A stretch of DNA of 64,000 bases from Candidatus Nanopelagicales bacterium (GTDB taxonomy: Bacteria; Actinomycetota; Actinomycetes; S36-B12; GCA-2699445): the NCBI GenBank assembly GCA_037045355.1, contig JBAOHO010000012.1, positions 248,001 to 312,000 on the forward strand. The letters are read 5' to 3'. Made by a program: the position numbers and the translations under genes. A model generated the notes under the pieces. The model saw only the letters and a program-made list of their open reading frames with translations. It was not told the origin of the DNA and searched no databases. Positions 45,571-54,260 of the stretch are shown one piece after another (position 1 is the first letter of the stretch; each line of letters opens with the position of its first letter).

Positions 45571-46870
45571 TCACCACCCCACACAATCGCCGGTCACCGG
45601 TTCTCCCGCGAATCGCTCCGCGAACCAATCGAGATACTGACTGCGAGCGGTGTACTGCACCGACCGGTGCACGTCGTTGGGGAACTCCTGCAGTTGTATC
45701 GAGTTTCCGAGAGCGCAACCCTGGATGGCCATCGCGCGGCTCAACTGCGGTACGACGCTGGTGTCGGCGGCTCCCTGCTGGACCAAGATCGGGATCGACG
45801 TCGTCCCCAGCAACGGTTGCTCCATCGCTGGGATCTTGGCCACGCTCAGTGGCACCGAACGATTGAAGTAGGTGTGGAAGGTCTGGTCGAGAGCCTTCAA
45901 CTGGGCGCCTTGGCACAGGTCGTACGCCGCAGGGATGTCCGTCATTCCCTGCGGGGTGTACCAGTACTCCGGTTTCGACAACTCGGGGAAGGTCGCGTTC
46001 CACGACGCCGTCAGGTCCGTGAGGTACCCACTGCGCGGGGTGGGGCCGTCGTCACCTGTGGAGCCGAGCAGAGCTCTGAATCGCCGCCGGGAACGGGGGC
46101 ACTCCACCGGGAGCCTGCGCAATCGACCCGCGGATCGCCAACTCGGGAGCGTAGTCCGGTGCCATGTCGGCGGTCGTCAGCGCGACGAATCCCCCTTCGC
46201 TGTGCCCGAGGACCCCGAGGCTGCCGCTGTCGAGCATCTGGGGTCGGAATTCGAGCGCAGCGCGCAGACTGTCGAGCACGTCGTAGGACTGCTTACGCAG
46301 CAGGTACGTGTAGGTGCCGGGTGCGCCCATTCCCTCGTAGTCCGTGGCCACAACGGCGTAACCGGCGCCGACCATGGGACTCATCAACGTCCGCCAGTAC
46401 TCGTTGCCAGCGGTCTCATTGGTGAACGGGGCCTGCGACATGCCGCAGGACCGGCCCACGCCTGTGGTGCCGTGCGCGAAGGCGACCAGGGGATACCGGC
46501 TCCCGGTCGGCGGTGGTGTGGTGGGCTCCAGATAGAGCCCCGAGATGGTGATCGGATCGCCCGCGTTGTTGCGCGACAAGTACAGCAACCGCCATGCGGA
46601 CACTCCCTCAGGAGCGTCTTTGATCGGCTCGGAGCGCAGCACTGTCCCTGGCGGCTCGTCCGGCAAAGTGTCCGGCGGGTCGTAGAAGGACGTCGGCTCC
46701 ACACCTTTGGCGGCGCTGAACGGGGTTTGGGTGGCTGCTGTGGTGTTCCCGCCCGCCAGGGTTTGGTCCGGTGTCCCGGCGGTGAGGTTGAGCAGGACGG
46801 CTGCCAGTACCGTCACCACCGCGACGACGAGAACAGTGAGCACCTTGTGATGCGGCTGCATGCCCGGCAT
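45571..46870 (-). CDS. Exported lipase-like alpha/beta hydrolase, split by one frameshift
   Basis: Two frames give about 433 residues. There is an N-terminal membrane anchor or signal (VLTVLVVAVVTVLAAVLLNL). The hydrolase core has YPLVAFAHGTTGVGRSCG, the nucleophile elbow GVLGHSEGGFVALT and, in the second frame, the region of the catalytic Asp (IPILVQQGAADTSVVP) and His (FPNDVHRSV). The family is that of secretory lipases, as for the large protein at 1291-4347. Dropping one base of the run near 46094-46099 joins GVP to RSRRRFRALLGSTGDDG. Motifs are intact, so error is likelier than decay. Substrate unknown. Confidence 0.78.
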
Positions 46871-46928
46871 TGTTGCGGCTCACCGAGTGGTTAGCGCGGT
46901 GAACGGGATCGGAAACTCCGCTCAGCCG

Positions 46929-47405
46929 CTACCGCGGACGGGTGGCTGCTTCGCCTCCTGGATCGGCCTCCACCTCGCGTGCGGTTCCGTCGGGGTTCAC
47001 CGGTGAACGCCATTGGCCCCGGCGGGGCACTTGGTCGATCCCGCCCTTGTTCCAGGGATTGCAGCGCACCAGGCGGCCCGCGGTGAGTAGGGAACCCTTC
47101 GCAGCCCCGTGACGGTGAATGGCGCGGACCCCGTACTCCGAACAGCAGGGATACAGCCGGCACGAGGGGGCCAGCAGCGGCGAGATAAGCCGCTGGTAGA
47201 TGCGGATCACCCCGAGCAGCATCATGCGCACCGGCCATCCGATCACCCACAGCGCTCTGGTGACCCCCTGCCGCAACCGCAACCCGACCGATGTCGACTC
47301 CACCGACGAAGACGCGCCCGAGCCCCTCGACAGCGACGCTACGGGCGCTGACTTCGCCCTCCGGTCATGACTGTCTGCCTGCGGGAGCCGATCGGGTGCG
47401 GTCAT
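46929..47405 (-). CDS. yidD: Membrane protein insertion efficiency factor YidD
   Basis: A 158-residue protein whose middle (about residues 65-130) is the YidD domain: RIYQRLISPLLAPSCRLYPCCSEYGVRAIHRHGAAKG, then RLVRCNPWNKGGIDQVP. The three conserved cysteines and the amphipathic helix that binds the membrane are present. The 60 N-terminal and 30 C-terminal residues are extra and disordered. ATG 47405 overlaps the rnpA stop (ATGA). It assists YidC in membrane insertion. Confidence 0.9.
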   Translation of the reverse strand: MTAPDRLPQADSHDRRAKSAPVASLSRGSGASSSVESTSVGLRLRQGVTRALWVIGWPVRMMLLGVIRIYQRLISPLLAPSCRLYPCCSEYGVRAIHRHGAAKGSLLTAGRLVRCNPWNKGGIDQVPRRGQWRSPVNPDGTAREVEADPGGEAATRPR

Positions 47406-47818
47406 GAGTGTGGTCCGCCGGCCGCTCGGCGGATGATGTTGTGGACATCGTCGCGCAGTGCGGAGTCACGCTCAGCGGCGCCCGGCAGGGCCCGCAGCAC
47501 GAGAACAGAGCCAGGGGGCAGGGTCGACACCGAGTCCCGCGCAGCGTGGCGCAAGATCCTGCTCACCCGATGTCGGGTTACGGAGTTGCCGATCCGCTTC
47601 GAGACGACGAGTCCGACCAGTGCTGGCTCCGCGTCTGTTCGGGTCCTGCCGCCGGTTCCGATTGCGGTGTCGGTTCCGATTGCGGTGTCGGCTCTGGGTG
47701 CGGTGTCGGCTCTGGGTGCATAGTGCCCGAGCAGTGGCCCGGACCGGATCCGTCGACCGGTCCGGATGGTGGCGGCGAACTCTCGACTGCTGACCAGGCG
47801 GTGCCGCCGCGGCAGCAT
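47402..47818 (-). CDS. rnpA: Ribonuclease P protein component
   Basis: A 138-residue protein with the RnpA start MLPRRHRLVSSREFAATIR and the RNA-binding core PALVGLVVSKRIGNSVTRHRVSRILRHA. It binds the RNase P RNA and helps process tRNA 5' ends. Between these elements lies a stretch of about 24 residues (PRADTA twice, then IGTDTA and IGTGG) encoded by four 18-base repeats, which standard RnpA proteins lack. It falls in the variable loop before the SK-I-G strand, so function may be kept. It is 11 bases downstream of rpmH. Confidence 0.93.
   Translation of the reverse strand: MLPRRHRLVSSREFAATIRTGRRIRSGPLLGHYAPRADTAPRADTAIGTDTAIGTGGRTRTDAEPALVGLVVSKRIGNSVTRHRVSRILRHAARDSVSTLPPGSVLVLRALPGAAERDSALRDDVHNIIRRAAGGPHS
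47649..47720. repeat. 18-base tandem repeats inside rnpA
   Basis: Four units of 18 bases (47649, 47667, 47685, 47703), the middle two types being GTGTCGGTTCCGATTGCG and GTGTCGGCTCTGGGTGCG. The period keeps the rnpA frame. Confidence 0.85.
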
Positions 47819-47829
47819 GATGGTGTGGG

Positions 47830-47967
47830 TCAGGCCGTCAGCTTGGCGCGGCCACGCGAGCGACGGGAGTTGACGATGGAGCGCCCCGCGCGGGTGCGCA
47901 TTCTCAAACGGAATCCGTGCTTCTTCGCACGACGCCGATTGTTCGGCTGGAAGGTGCGCTTCGACAT
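47830..47967 (-). CDS. rpmH: 50S ribosomal protein L34
   Basis: A 45-residue, highly basic protein: MSKRTFQPNNRRRAKKHGFR followed by LRMRTRAGRSIVNSRRSRGR. This is a full-length L34. The ribosome binding site GGGAG lies about seven bases upstream of ATG 47967. It is the first gene of the minus-strand row running to parB and diverges from dnaA, the classical origin-flanking arrangement. Confidence 0.96.
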   Translation of the reverse strand: MSKRTFQPNNRRRAKKHGFRLRMRTRAGRSIVNSRRSRGRAKLTA

Positions 47968-48322
47968 GGTGGGACTCCCGGAAAGACGCGGTGGGGTCGC
48001 GAGCCTGCGCCCGGCGACGCCCCAACGGTACGGACCCGACCCGATTCCGGTCAAACTGCGGGCGTATCCGTCACCCCACGACGTGCTCGGATCCGTGCAT
48101 CCGGGCTCGGCCCGAGCTCGTCGCGACACCGAACCCGAGGCCGCTCCTGAACGGCATCGAAGCCCCGTTTCAGCAGCGATGCACCCACGGAATGTGGGCC
48201 GAACTCCCGACACCTGGGCCCCTCGGGCAATGGTGTCCGGGAAAGATAGGGCGATTCCGGTCACTGGTGAACGGGACACGCCGAAGCGGTCCCCCAGTTC
48301 CAGGAAAAAATGGGGATCTGCC

Positions 48323-48353
48323 TTGACGCGACCGGGGCTGCTGCGACTAAGGT
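48323..48353 (+). promoter_or_regulatory. Candidate dnaA promoter
   Basis: TTGACG (48323-48328) and TAAGGT (48348-48353) are spaced by 19 bases, about 130 bases upstream of the dnaA start. A DnaA-box-like CTATCCACA lies at 48418-48426, between this promoter and the gene, where DnaA could repress its own synthesis. The rest of the 47968-48484 gap shows no gene. Confidence 0.45.
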
Positions 48354-48484
48354 CACACCGCACTGGAGGGGAAATCTTCGCAGCGTCACGCCGTTGGGGG
48401 CGGGTGCTGCGGCGACTCTATCCACAGCCTGTGAATACTGTTGTGAATCGTTATTCGCCGGCCGGATATCGCGAGGGGCTATGA

Positions 48485-50002
48485 ATGGGCATGACGGATC
48501 TGAACGCGATCTGGCCGGAGGTACTGACCGAGATCACAGGTCCGGATGTCACTCCACATCAACGAGCGATCCTGGCGCTCACCTGCCCGGTAGGGGTCGT
48601 CGGCCACACCGTCGTCGTGGCGGTTCCGAACGACTTCACCCGTGACGCGGTCGAGACCCGGCACCGTGGGCCGTTGTCCGACAGTCTCGGGCGCCACATG
48701 GGCCAACGAGTCCAACTGGCGCTGACGGTCGATCCGGATCTAGCGCCCGGACCCGACGAAGCCACTACCGACGTCGTCGCTGATGCCACTTACGCCGCAG
48801 CCACCGAGACCGCTCCGGCACGCACCGGTGTCACCACGATCCCCGAGACCCCCCGGGTCTCACTGACCGGCGGCCCCATCAACCAACCCGCCGAGCGCAC
48901 CGTCATCGAGCCGGTTCGCCCCGGCAGCGGCGGCCCCGGAACCCCTCGCCTCGAAGAAAGCCGGCTGAACCCGCGCTACACGTTCGACACTTTCGTCATC
49001 GGTTCGAGCAACCGATTCGCCCACGCCGCTGCCGTGGCAGCCGCCGAACAGCCCGCCCGCGCCTACAACCCACTGGTGATCTACGGGGAGAGTGGGCTGG
49101 GTAAGACCCACCTGCTGCATGCGATCGGCCACTACACGCGTGAGATGTACTCCGGGACCCGCGTGCGTTACGTGTCCAGCGAAGAGTTCACCAACGAGTT
49201 CATCAACTCGATCCGCGACGACAAGGCCGCCGTGTTCCAGCGCCGGTACCGCGACGTCGACCTCCTCCTCGTCGATGACATCCAGTTCCTGTCGGGCAAG
49301 GTCCAGACGCAGGAGGAGTTCTTCCACACGTTCAACACGCTGCACAACAACAGCAAGCAGATCGTGGTCACGTGCGACATCCACCCGCGGCAGCTGCCCG
49401 ACTTCGAAGACCGGATGCGGTCGCGATTCGAGTGGGGCTTGATCACCGACGTTCAGCCCCCGGACCTCGAAACCCGGATCGCGATCCTGCGCAAGAAGAC
49501 CAACCAGGAGGGCATGAACGTCGCCGACAACGTGCTCGAGTACATCGCCGACCGGATCTCCAGCAACATCCGCGAACTCGAGGGCTCCCTGATCCGGGTC
49601 ACGGCGTTCGCCAGTCTCAACAACTCCCCGGTCGACCTCGATCTTGCCCAGGACGTGCTGAAGGACTTGATCACCGATCAGTCCCGCCCTGAGATCTCCG
49701 CCGGGCTGATCATGTCCGAGGCCGCCCAGTACTACGGATTCACCATCGAGGACCTGTGTGGGCCCTCGCGCAGCCGGAATCTTGTGGTCGCCCGGCAGGT
49801 GGCCATGTACCTGTGTCGGGAGTTGACCGATCTGTCATTCCCCAAGGTCGGCCAGGAGTTCGGGGGTCGGGACCACACCACGGTCATGCACGCCGAACGC
49901 AAGATCCGCAAGGAGATCGCCCAGCGGCGCAGTCTGTACAACCAGGTCGCCGACCTGACCCAGCGCATCAAGTCCGAGGCCCGGGCCAACCGCAGCTTCT
50001 GA
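48485..50002 (+). CDS. dnaA: Chromosomal replication initiator DnaA
   Basis: A 505-residue protein with the four DnaA domains. Domain I (NAIWPEVLTEITGPD...) is followed by a variable Pro/Thr/Ala-rich domain II to about residue 158. The AAA+ domain starts NPRYTFDTFVIGSSNRFAHAAA, with Walker A YGESGLGKTH near residue 200 and Walker B LLLVDDIQFLSGK. The DNA-binding domain IV has the signature PKVGQEFGGRDHTTVMHAERKI. It melts oriC and recruits helicase. ATG 48485 has GAGGGG six bases upstream; ATG 48491 is an alternative. Confidence 0.97.
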   Translation: MGMTDLNAIWPEVLTEITGPDVTPHQRAILALTCPVGVVGHTVVVAVPNDFTRDAVETRHRGPLSDSLGRHMGQRVQLALTVDPDLAPGPDEATTDVVADATYAAATETAPARTGVTTIPETPRVSLTGGPINQPAERTVIEPVRPGSGGPGTPRLEESRLNPRYTFDTFVIGSSNRFAHAAAVAAAEQPARAYNPLVIYGESGLGKTHLLHAIGHYTREMYSGTRVRYVSSEEFTNEFINSIRDDKAAVFQRRYRDVDLLLVDDIQFLSGKVQTQEEFFHTFNTLHNNSKQIVVTCDIHPRQLPDFEDRMRSRFEWGLITDVQPPDLETRIAILRKKTNQEGMNVADNVLEYIADRISSNIRELEGSLIRVTAFASLNNSPVDLDLAQDVLKDLITDQSRPEISAGLIMSEAAQYYGFTIEDLCGPSRSRNLVVARQVAMYLCRELTDLSFPKVGQEFGGRDHTTVMHAERKIRKEIAQRRSLYNQVADLTQRIKSEARANRSF

Positions 50003-50069
50003 CCGTCCCGCGAGCCGGTCCGGCGCTGCCGGCGGGCCGCTCTTCTCGACGGCGTCCTCGCTCACTGAG

Positions 50070-50128
50070 CTCTTCTCCTGTCTCGACCGCTCTTCTCCTG
50101 TCTCGACCGCTCTTCTGCGTGTCTCGGC
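50070..50128. repeat. 20-base tandem repeat after dnaA
   Basis: The unit CTCTTCTCCTGTCTCGACCG occurs at 50070 and 50090, with a degenerate third copy at 50110. It starts about 70 bases after the dnaA stop. Confidence 0.8.
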
Positions 50129-50257
50129 GAGGTTCTGCTGTCCTCTCGACGAGGTCCTTCTGTCCCTCTCGGTGGGCTGTCAAGGTGTCGCTTGGCCCTT
50201 GCAGAGTGTTTACACGCCGGATGTTTGGCTGTTACGCCCATCGGTTAGACAGGGGCC

Positions 50258-50380
50258 ATGAACGTCCCCGCCGTGTCCGCCGCCATCATCGCCGCCGCAG
50301 CGGCCGGGGCCTTGGCAGCGGCGGCTGAAACCGCGATCGTCCGCTCGTGGGACCGCCGGATCGAAGACCTCTACCGGTGA
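50258..50380 (+). CDS. Possible 40-residue membrane peptide in the dnaA-dnaN gap
   Basis: ATG 50258 to TGA 50380 encodes MNVPAVSAAIIAAAAAGALA followed by AAAETAIVRSWDRRIEDLYR. This is one Ala-rich hydrophobic helix and a charged amphipathic tail. Nearly every third codon position is G or C, which favours real coding. The ribosome binding site is poor (AGGGGCC). I know no family for it. Confidence 0.45.
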   Translation: MNVPAVSAAIIAAAAAGALAAAAETAIVRSWDRRIEDLYR

Positions 50381-50434
50381 TTCCCAATGCTCACGGCTCC
50401 AAGAAATCCTTACTGCTGTCGCCCTTCGTTCCAT

Positions 50435-50505
50435 CGTTCGGGGGCCCGTCATTTGAACGCTCGGGGCCCACTTCATGTTGATACGTTCGGGGGCCCGTCA
50501 TTTGA
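50435..50505. repeat. 22-base direct repeat in the dnaA-dnaN gap
   Basis: An exact 22-base sequence beginning CGTTCGGGGGCCCGTCATTT occurs at 50435-50456 and 50484-50505, 49 bases apart. The GGGGCCC core recurs once more between them. It is not a DnaA box. Confidence 0.85.
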
Positions 50506-50895
50506 TCGTTCAAGGAACTGTGCAACGGATGTGCACCGCCGGGGGATCGACATGATTGTCATTCCGGATCGTGCGGGACAACCACAAGTCGTCTGACCGT
50601 TCGTCCCCGGTCATCAACAGATACACCCGACTCACCCACACCCCCTGCGGATCACGGCGCGCCGGGCCCCCGCTGCAACACCGGGATATCCACACTGTCC
50701 CCAGTACCTACGATGACGACTACTCCTCTCCATTCATCCAGTGAAGAACCATCTTGGTGTGTGTGGACAAGCTCCGGTCTTCTGTTCAAGCGACTTGGTG
50801 GAAGGGGCTGCAACGGGCCATCCACCGACCAGCGCAGATGGTCCCTGCGCACCGATGCGTATGTCAGGATTAGCCACTGATGTCCGGGAGGGCCA

Positions 50896-52008
50896 ATGAA
50901 GATCCGCGTCGAGCAGGAGGATCTCGCAGAAGCAGTCGCATGGGCGGCTCGCACGCTGCCGACTCGTCCTACCAGCCCGGTGTTGACCGGGGTCCGCCTC
51001 AGCGGCGAAGGTGACCGGGTCCAGCTGTCGGCGTTCGATCTGGAAGTTTCCGCCAAAGCCGATGTTGCCGCTGTCATCGACGAACCAGGTGTCGCCATCG
51101 TCAACGGCCGGCTGCTCTCCGAGATCGCGAAGGCGCTGCCGGCCCAACCCGTGGAACTTGGTCTGGAGGGCAGCCGCGTCACGGTTCGCTGTGGTCGCTC
51201 GTCATTCGGACTCCCCACCTTGCCAGTCGAGGACTATCCGCAACTTCCTGAACTCCCTCCCCACGCGGGACAAGTCGCCGCAGCTGACTTCGCGGAAGCT
51301 GTGGGACAGGTGGCCATCGCCTCCAGTCGCGACGACACCCTTCCAGTCCTCACCGGGATCCGGGTCGAGTTGTCCTCCGACACCATGCGGCTCGCCGCCA
51401 CCGATCGCTACCGACTGGCTGTCCGCGACATCCCCTGGCAGCCCAGCGGCGGCGGATCCGACCATTTCGCACTGGTGAAGGGCCGGCAACTGGCCGACCT
51501 CGCTCGTTCCCTCGGACACTCCGATTCGGTACAGATCGCTCTTGGCGAAGGTGACGACGGCCGAATCGGCTTCGGGGTCGACGGGCGCGAACTTGTCACA
51601 AGACTGCTCGGCGGGGACTTCCCCCGCTATGAGCAGTTGCTCCCCACCGAGTCGCACACCCTCGCACGCGTCGACACTGCCGCGTTGGCCGAGGCCGTCA
51701 AGCGGGTCAAACTCGTCGCTGCGGAGCGGACCACTCCCATCAAACTGAACTTCAGCGACGGTGAGGTCATGTTGAGCGCAGGCGCGTTCGATGACGCCCA
51801 GGCCATGGAGTCCTTGGAGTGTTCCATGGACGGAGACAGCCTCGAGATCGCCTTCAACCCCGACTACCTGCTGGATGGCCTGGGGGCCATCGGCGACGCG
51901 GAGACGACGCTGTCGTTCACCACGGCCGCCAAGCCCGCCGTACTGAGCCCCGGGGGCGACGCCGCTGATTACAAGTACCTGCTGATGCCGGTGCGCCTGA
52001 GTAGCTGA
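50896..52008 (+). CDS. dnaN: DNA polymerase III beta sliding clamp
   Basis: A 370-residue protein of the normal length for three clamp domains. The start MKIRVEQEDLAEAVAWAART, the middle VLTGIRVELSSDTMRLAATDRYRLAVRD and the end DYKYLLMPVRLSS are typical. It forms the ring that tethers polymerase to DNA. It is preceded by GGGAGGG and followed after only four bases by recF. Confidence 0.96.
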   Translation: MKIRVEQEDLAEAVAWAARTLPTRPTSPVLTGVRLSGEGDRVQLSAFDLEVSAKADVAAVIDEPGVAIVNGRLLSEIAKALPAQPVELGLEGSRVTVRCGRSSFGLPTLPVEDYPQLPELPPHAGQVAAADFAEAVGQVAIASSRDDTLPVLTGIRVELSSDTMRLAATDRYRLAVRDIPWQPSGGGSDHFALVKGRQLADLARSLGHSDSVQIALGEGDDGRIGFGVDGRELVTRLLGGDFPRYEQLLPTESHTLARVDTAALAEAVKRVKLVAAERTTPIKLNFSDGEVMLSAGAFDDAQAMESLECSMDGDSLEIAFNPDYLLDGLGAIGDAETTLSFTTAAKPAVLSPGGDAADYKYLLMPVRLSS

Positions 52009-52012
52009 CCCG

Positions 52013-53143
52013 ATGTGGGTCAAGCGCCTGCACCTGGTTGATTTCCGCTCATATGACGAGATCGACCTGGCCCTCGATCCCGGTGCGGTCGTCCTGTTGG
52101 GCCCCAACGGTCAAGGGAAGACCAACATCGTCGAGGCGATCGCCTACTGCGCTGCGCTGGACAGTCACCGGGTTCACGGCGATGCGGCTTTGGTGCGCTC
52201 CGGCGCTGAGCGGGCCGTCATCCGGATGACCGTCGTCGTGGGGGACCGGGAGACCACGGTCGAACTGCAACTGAATCCGGGAAAGTCGAATCGGGTCCAG
52301 ATCAACGGCCAACCCGTCACCCGCAACCGCGATGTCGTAGGGACGGTTCGCTGTTCACTGTTCGCCCCTGAGCATCTGCGCCTGGTCAAAGGCGATCCTG
52401 CCGATCGCCGCCGCTTCCTCGACTCCGTCATGGTCCAGGTCGCTCCCCGCTACATCGCCGTACGCGCCGACTTCGAGCGGGTGCTCAAGCAGCGCAACGC
52501 CGCCCTGCGCAGCCTCGCCTCCGCGCCCGGCTCCGAGGCGGAGGCGGTACTGACGGCTTGGGACGACCGTTACGTGCCGATCGCGGCCGAACTGACGTGG
52601 GGCCGCATCAACGCGGTGCGGCAACTCGCTGACGTCGTGGCGGATTCGTATCGCCGGATCAGTCCGGCTGCCGACCAGGTCGAGGTCGAGTACGAGTCGT
52701 CGGTGGCCGAATCCCGCCGGTGGGACTCCAAGGACGTGTTGGCCGCCGACCTGCAACAGGAACTTGCGGTGCGACACCGCGACGAGGTGCGCCGGGGAGT
52801 CACGCTGGTCGGCCCCCACCGTGACGACATGGCGCTGTCCCTGAACGGCCACGCGGCCCGGGGCTACGCCAGTCACGGTGAGGCGTGGTCGCTGGCGCTG
52901 GCGCTGCAACTGGCGTCGTTTCACGTGCTGCACCGCATTGCGGACGACCCTCCCGTGCTGGTCCTCGACGATGTCTTCGCCGAACTCGACGAGAAGCGCC
53001 GTGACCGCCTGCTCGACGCAGTTGCTGATGCCGAACAGGTCCTCGTCACCGCGGCCGTGCCGGCCGATGTCCCGGCCCGGTTGAACGCCCAGATCATCAC
53101 TGTCAGCAAGGACAGCGGACTGTCCCAACTCTCAATGCCGTAG
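52013..53143 (+). CDS. recF: DNA replication and repair protein RecF
   Basis: A 376-residue SMC-like ATPase. Walker A is LLGPNGQGKTNIVEAIAYCA near residue 30. The signature region GAHR-type appears as LVGPHRDDMALSLNGHAARGYASHGEAWSLALAL, and Walker B as PVLVLDDVFAELD. It loads RecA at gapped DNA. The start follows the dnaN stop by four bases, so the two are coupled. No gene overlaps its 3' end. Confidence 0.95.
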   Translation: MWVKRLHLVDFRSYDEIDLALDPGAVVLLGPNGQGKTNIVEAIAYCAALDSHRVHGDAALVRSGAERAVIRMTVVVGDRETTVELQLNPGKSNRVQINGQPVTRNRDVVGTVRCSLFAPEHLRLVKGDPADRRRFLDSVMVQVAPRYIAVRADFERVLKQRNAALRSLASAPGSEAEAVLTAWDDRYVPIAAELTWGRINAVRQLADVVADSYRRISPAADQVEVEYESSVAESRRWDSKDVLAADLQQELAVRHRDEVRRGVTLVGPHRDDMALSLNGHAARGYASHGEAWSLALALQLASFHVLHRIADDPPVLVLDDVFAELDEKRRDRLLDAVADAEQVLVTAAVPADVPARLNAQIITVSKDSGLSQLSMP

Positions 53144-53589
53144 TACACCGGACCCCGCCTCATTCCCGTCATCCCGCGATCCCGCTTCCCGCCATCCCGC
53201 TGTCCCACCACAGCCCTCTCTCCCGCCAAATACGGCTGGATTTCGTCCTCGGTTGGCGGGTTCACGTCATTCCAGCGGCGAACTCGGTGCGCTCAGGGAA
53301 CTCGGGGAAATCGGTGCGCTTGGTGGACTCGATGGGTAGCCCGGGCCCCTGGTCGCGCTGCACCGCCGAGGAGGCATGAGGTCAGGGTCGAGCTCGGCAC
53401 GTCCGGCCCGAATCCCGCCACCGGGTGCCTCAATCACGCCGTACGCGGCAAGGTACGAGCAGCGCGACGGGCGGCGCGATGCGAGCGCGGCGACGGGAAG
53501 CGCGACGAGGCCGCGAGTAGACGCCAAGAGAGCGCGACGGGGAGCGAGACGGGCAGCCAGACGAGGGTGCGACGAGAGCGAGACGAGAC
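53144..53589. other. Intergenic region with degenerate short repeats
   Basis: This 446-base gap between recF and the DUF721 gene holds no convincing gene. It has a TCCCGC-CATCCCGC type repeat at about 53160-53210. A GCGCGACGGG/GAGCGAGACG type repeat runs from about 53455 to 53590. Confidence 0.6.
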
Positions 53590-54123
53590 ATGGTCGCAGC
53601 TGACGAGCAGTCGGACCGGACGCGTATTCTGGCGGCCATGAGTACCGACCCCGCGCTGGCCGCTCTGGCTCGGGTCCGGATGGCGACATCGAACCGAGCC
53701 AAGGAGCGGTACCGGCCGGTTGTCAGTCCGACGTTGAGTTCCGCGGTCCCCGACGATCGGGACCCGCAACTGCTGGGTCGCTGCGTCGACACGTGGGTCC
53801 GCGGTAACGGCTACGGTCACGAGATCGCCGTCGCGGGCCTGGCCGATCGATGGCAGGCGATCGTGGGTCCCCAGGTGGCCGACCACGTGTCCGTGCAAGG
53901 TTTTACCCCGGGGCCCCGCGGTGGCGAGCTGATCATCGTGGCCGACGCGGCCGAGTGGGCGGTGCAGCTGAAGTACCTCGTGCCCAAGATCCAACAACGC
54001 ATCGATGAGGAGCTGGGCGCCGGTGTCGTGACGAACGTGATCGTGCGAGGACCCGGACGGACCACCACGGGGGGGTGGCGGGTGCGCACCGGTCGACGCA
54101 GCCCGCGCCTCAATTCCACCTGA
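53590..54123 (+). CDS. DUF721/DciA-like protein
   Basis: A 177-residue protein with the DUF721 region from about residue 80 to 150 (WQAIVGPQVADHVSVQGF, GGELIIVADAAEWAVQLKYL, IQQRIDEELGAG). It lies between recF and gyrB, as Rv0004 does in mycobacteria. DciA proteins help load the replicative helicase in bacteria without DnaC, so the same role is likely. ATG 53638 (MSTDPALAALARVRMA) is an alternative start. The last codons and stop are the first unit of a tandem repeat. Confidence 0.85.
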   Translation: MVAADEQSDRTRILAAMSTDPALAALARVRMATSNRAKERYRPVVSPTLSSAVPDDRDPQLLGRCVDTWVRGNGYGHEIAVAGLADRWQAIVGPQVADHVSVQGFTPGPRGGELIIVADAAEWAVQLKYLVPKIQQRIDEELGAGVVTNVIVRGPGRTTTGGWRVRTGRRSPRLNST

Positions 54124-54260
54124 TCCCGCGATTCGTCCACCTGATCTCACGATCGTCCACCTGATCCCGCGATTCGTCTGATTGATCCAAAGATCCTCGG
54201 CCTGATCCAAAGATCGACTGACCGGTCCAAAGATCGGATCGACCGACTGATCGGAAGATC
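54115..54260. repeat. Tandem repeats after the DUF721 gene
   Basis: The unit TCCACCTGATCCCGCGATTCG starts at 54115, 54136 and 54156; its first copy contains the DUF721 stop codon. A second unit, GATCCAAAGATC, recurs at 54184, 54204 and 54224 (period 20), with a variant at about 54249. The gap continues to the gyrB start at 54434 without another gene. Confidence 0.85.

Larger units (their letters stand above)
50003..50895. other. oriC: dnaA-dnaN intergenic region, expected origin
   Basis: This 893-base region is where actinobacteria normally keep oriC. I find one perfect DnaA box, TTGTCCACA on the minus strand (50762-50770), and one with a single mismatch, ATATCCACA (50686-50694). No further clear boxes are seen, far fewer than in streptomycetes. 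It also holds a 20-base repeat, a small ORF and a 22-base direct repeat, listed separately. A ribosome binding site GGGAGGG precedes dnaN. Confidence 0.55.

Noticed and set aside
47968..48484. The rpmH-dnaA gap as the origin
   Set aside because: Only one DnaA-box-like site with one mismatch (CTATCCACA at 48418) and weaker TGTGAAT motifs are seen; promoter functions explain the region.
50003..50257. Additional genes in the first part of the dnaA-dnaN gap
   Set aside because: Frames there run through tandem repeats, with no ribosome binding sites or sensible protein composition.
52919..52932. GTTTCACGTGCTGC in recF as a third parS
   Set aside because: Only the left half matches parS; the right arm is lost, so ParB loading is unlikely.
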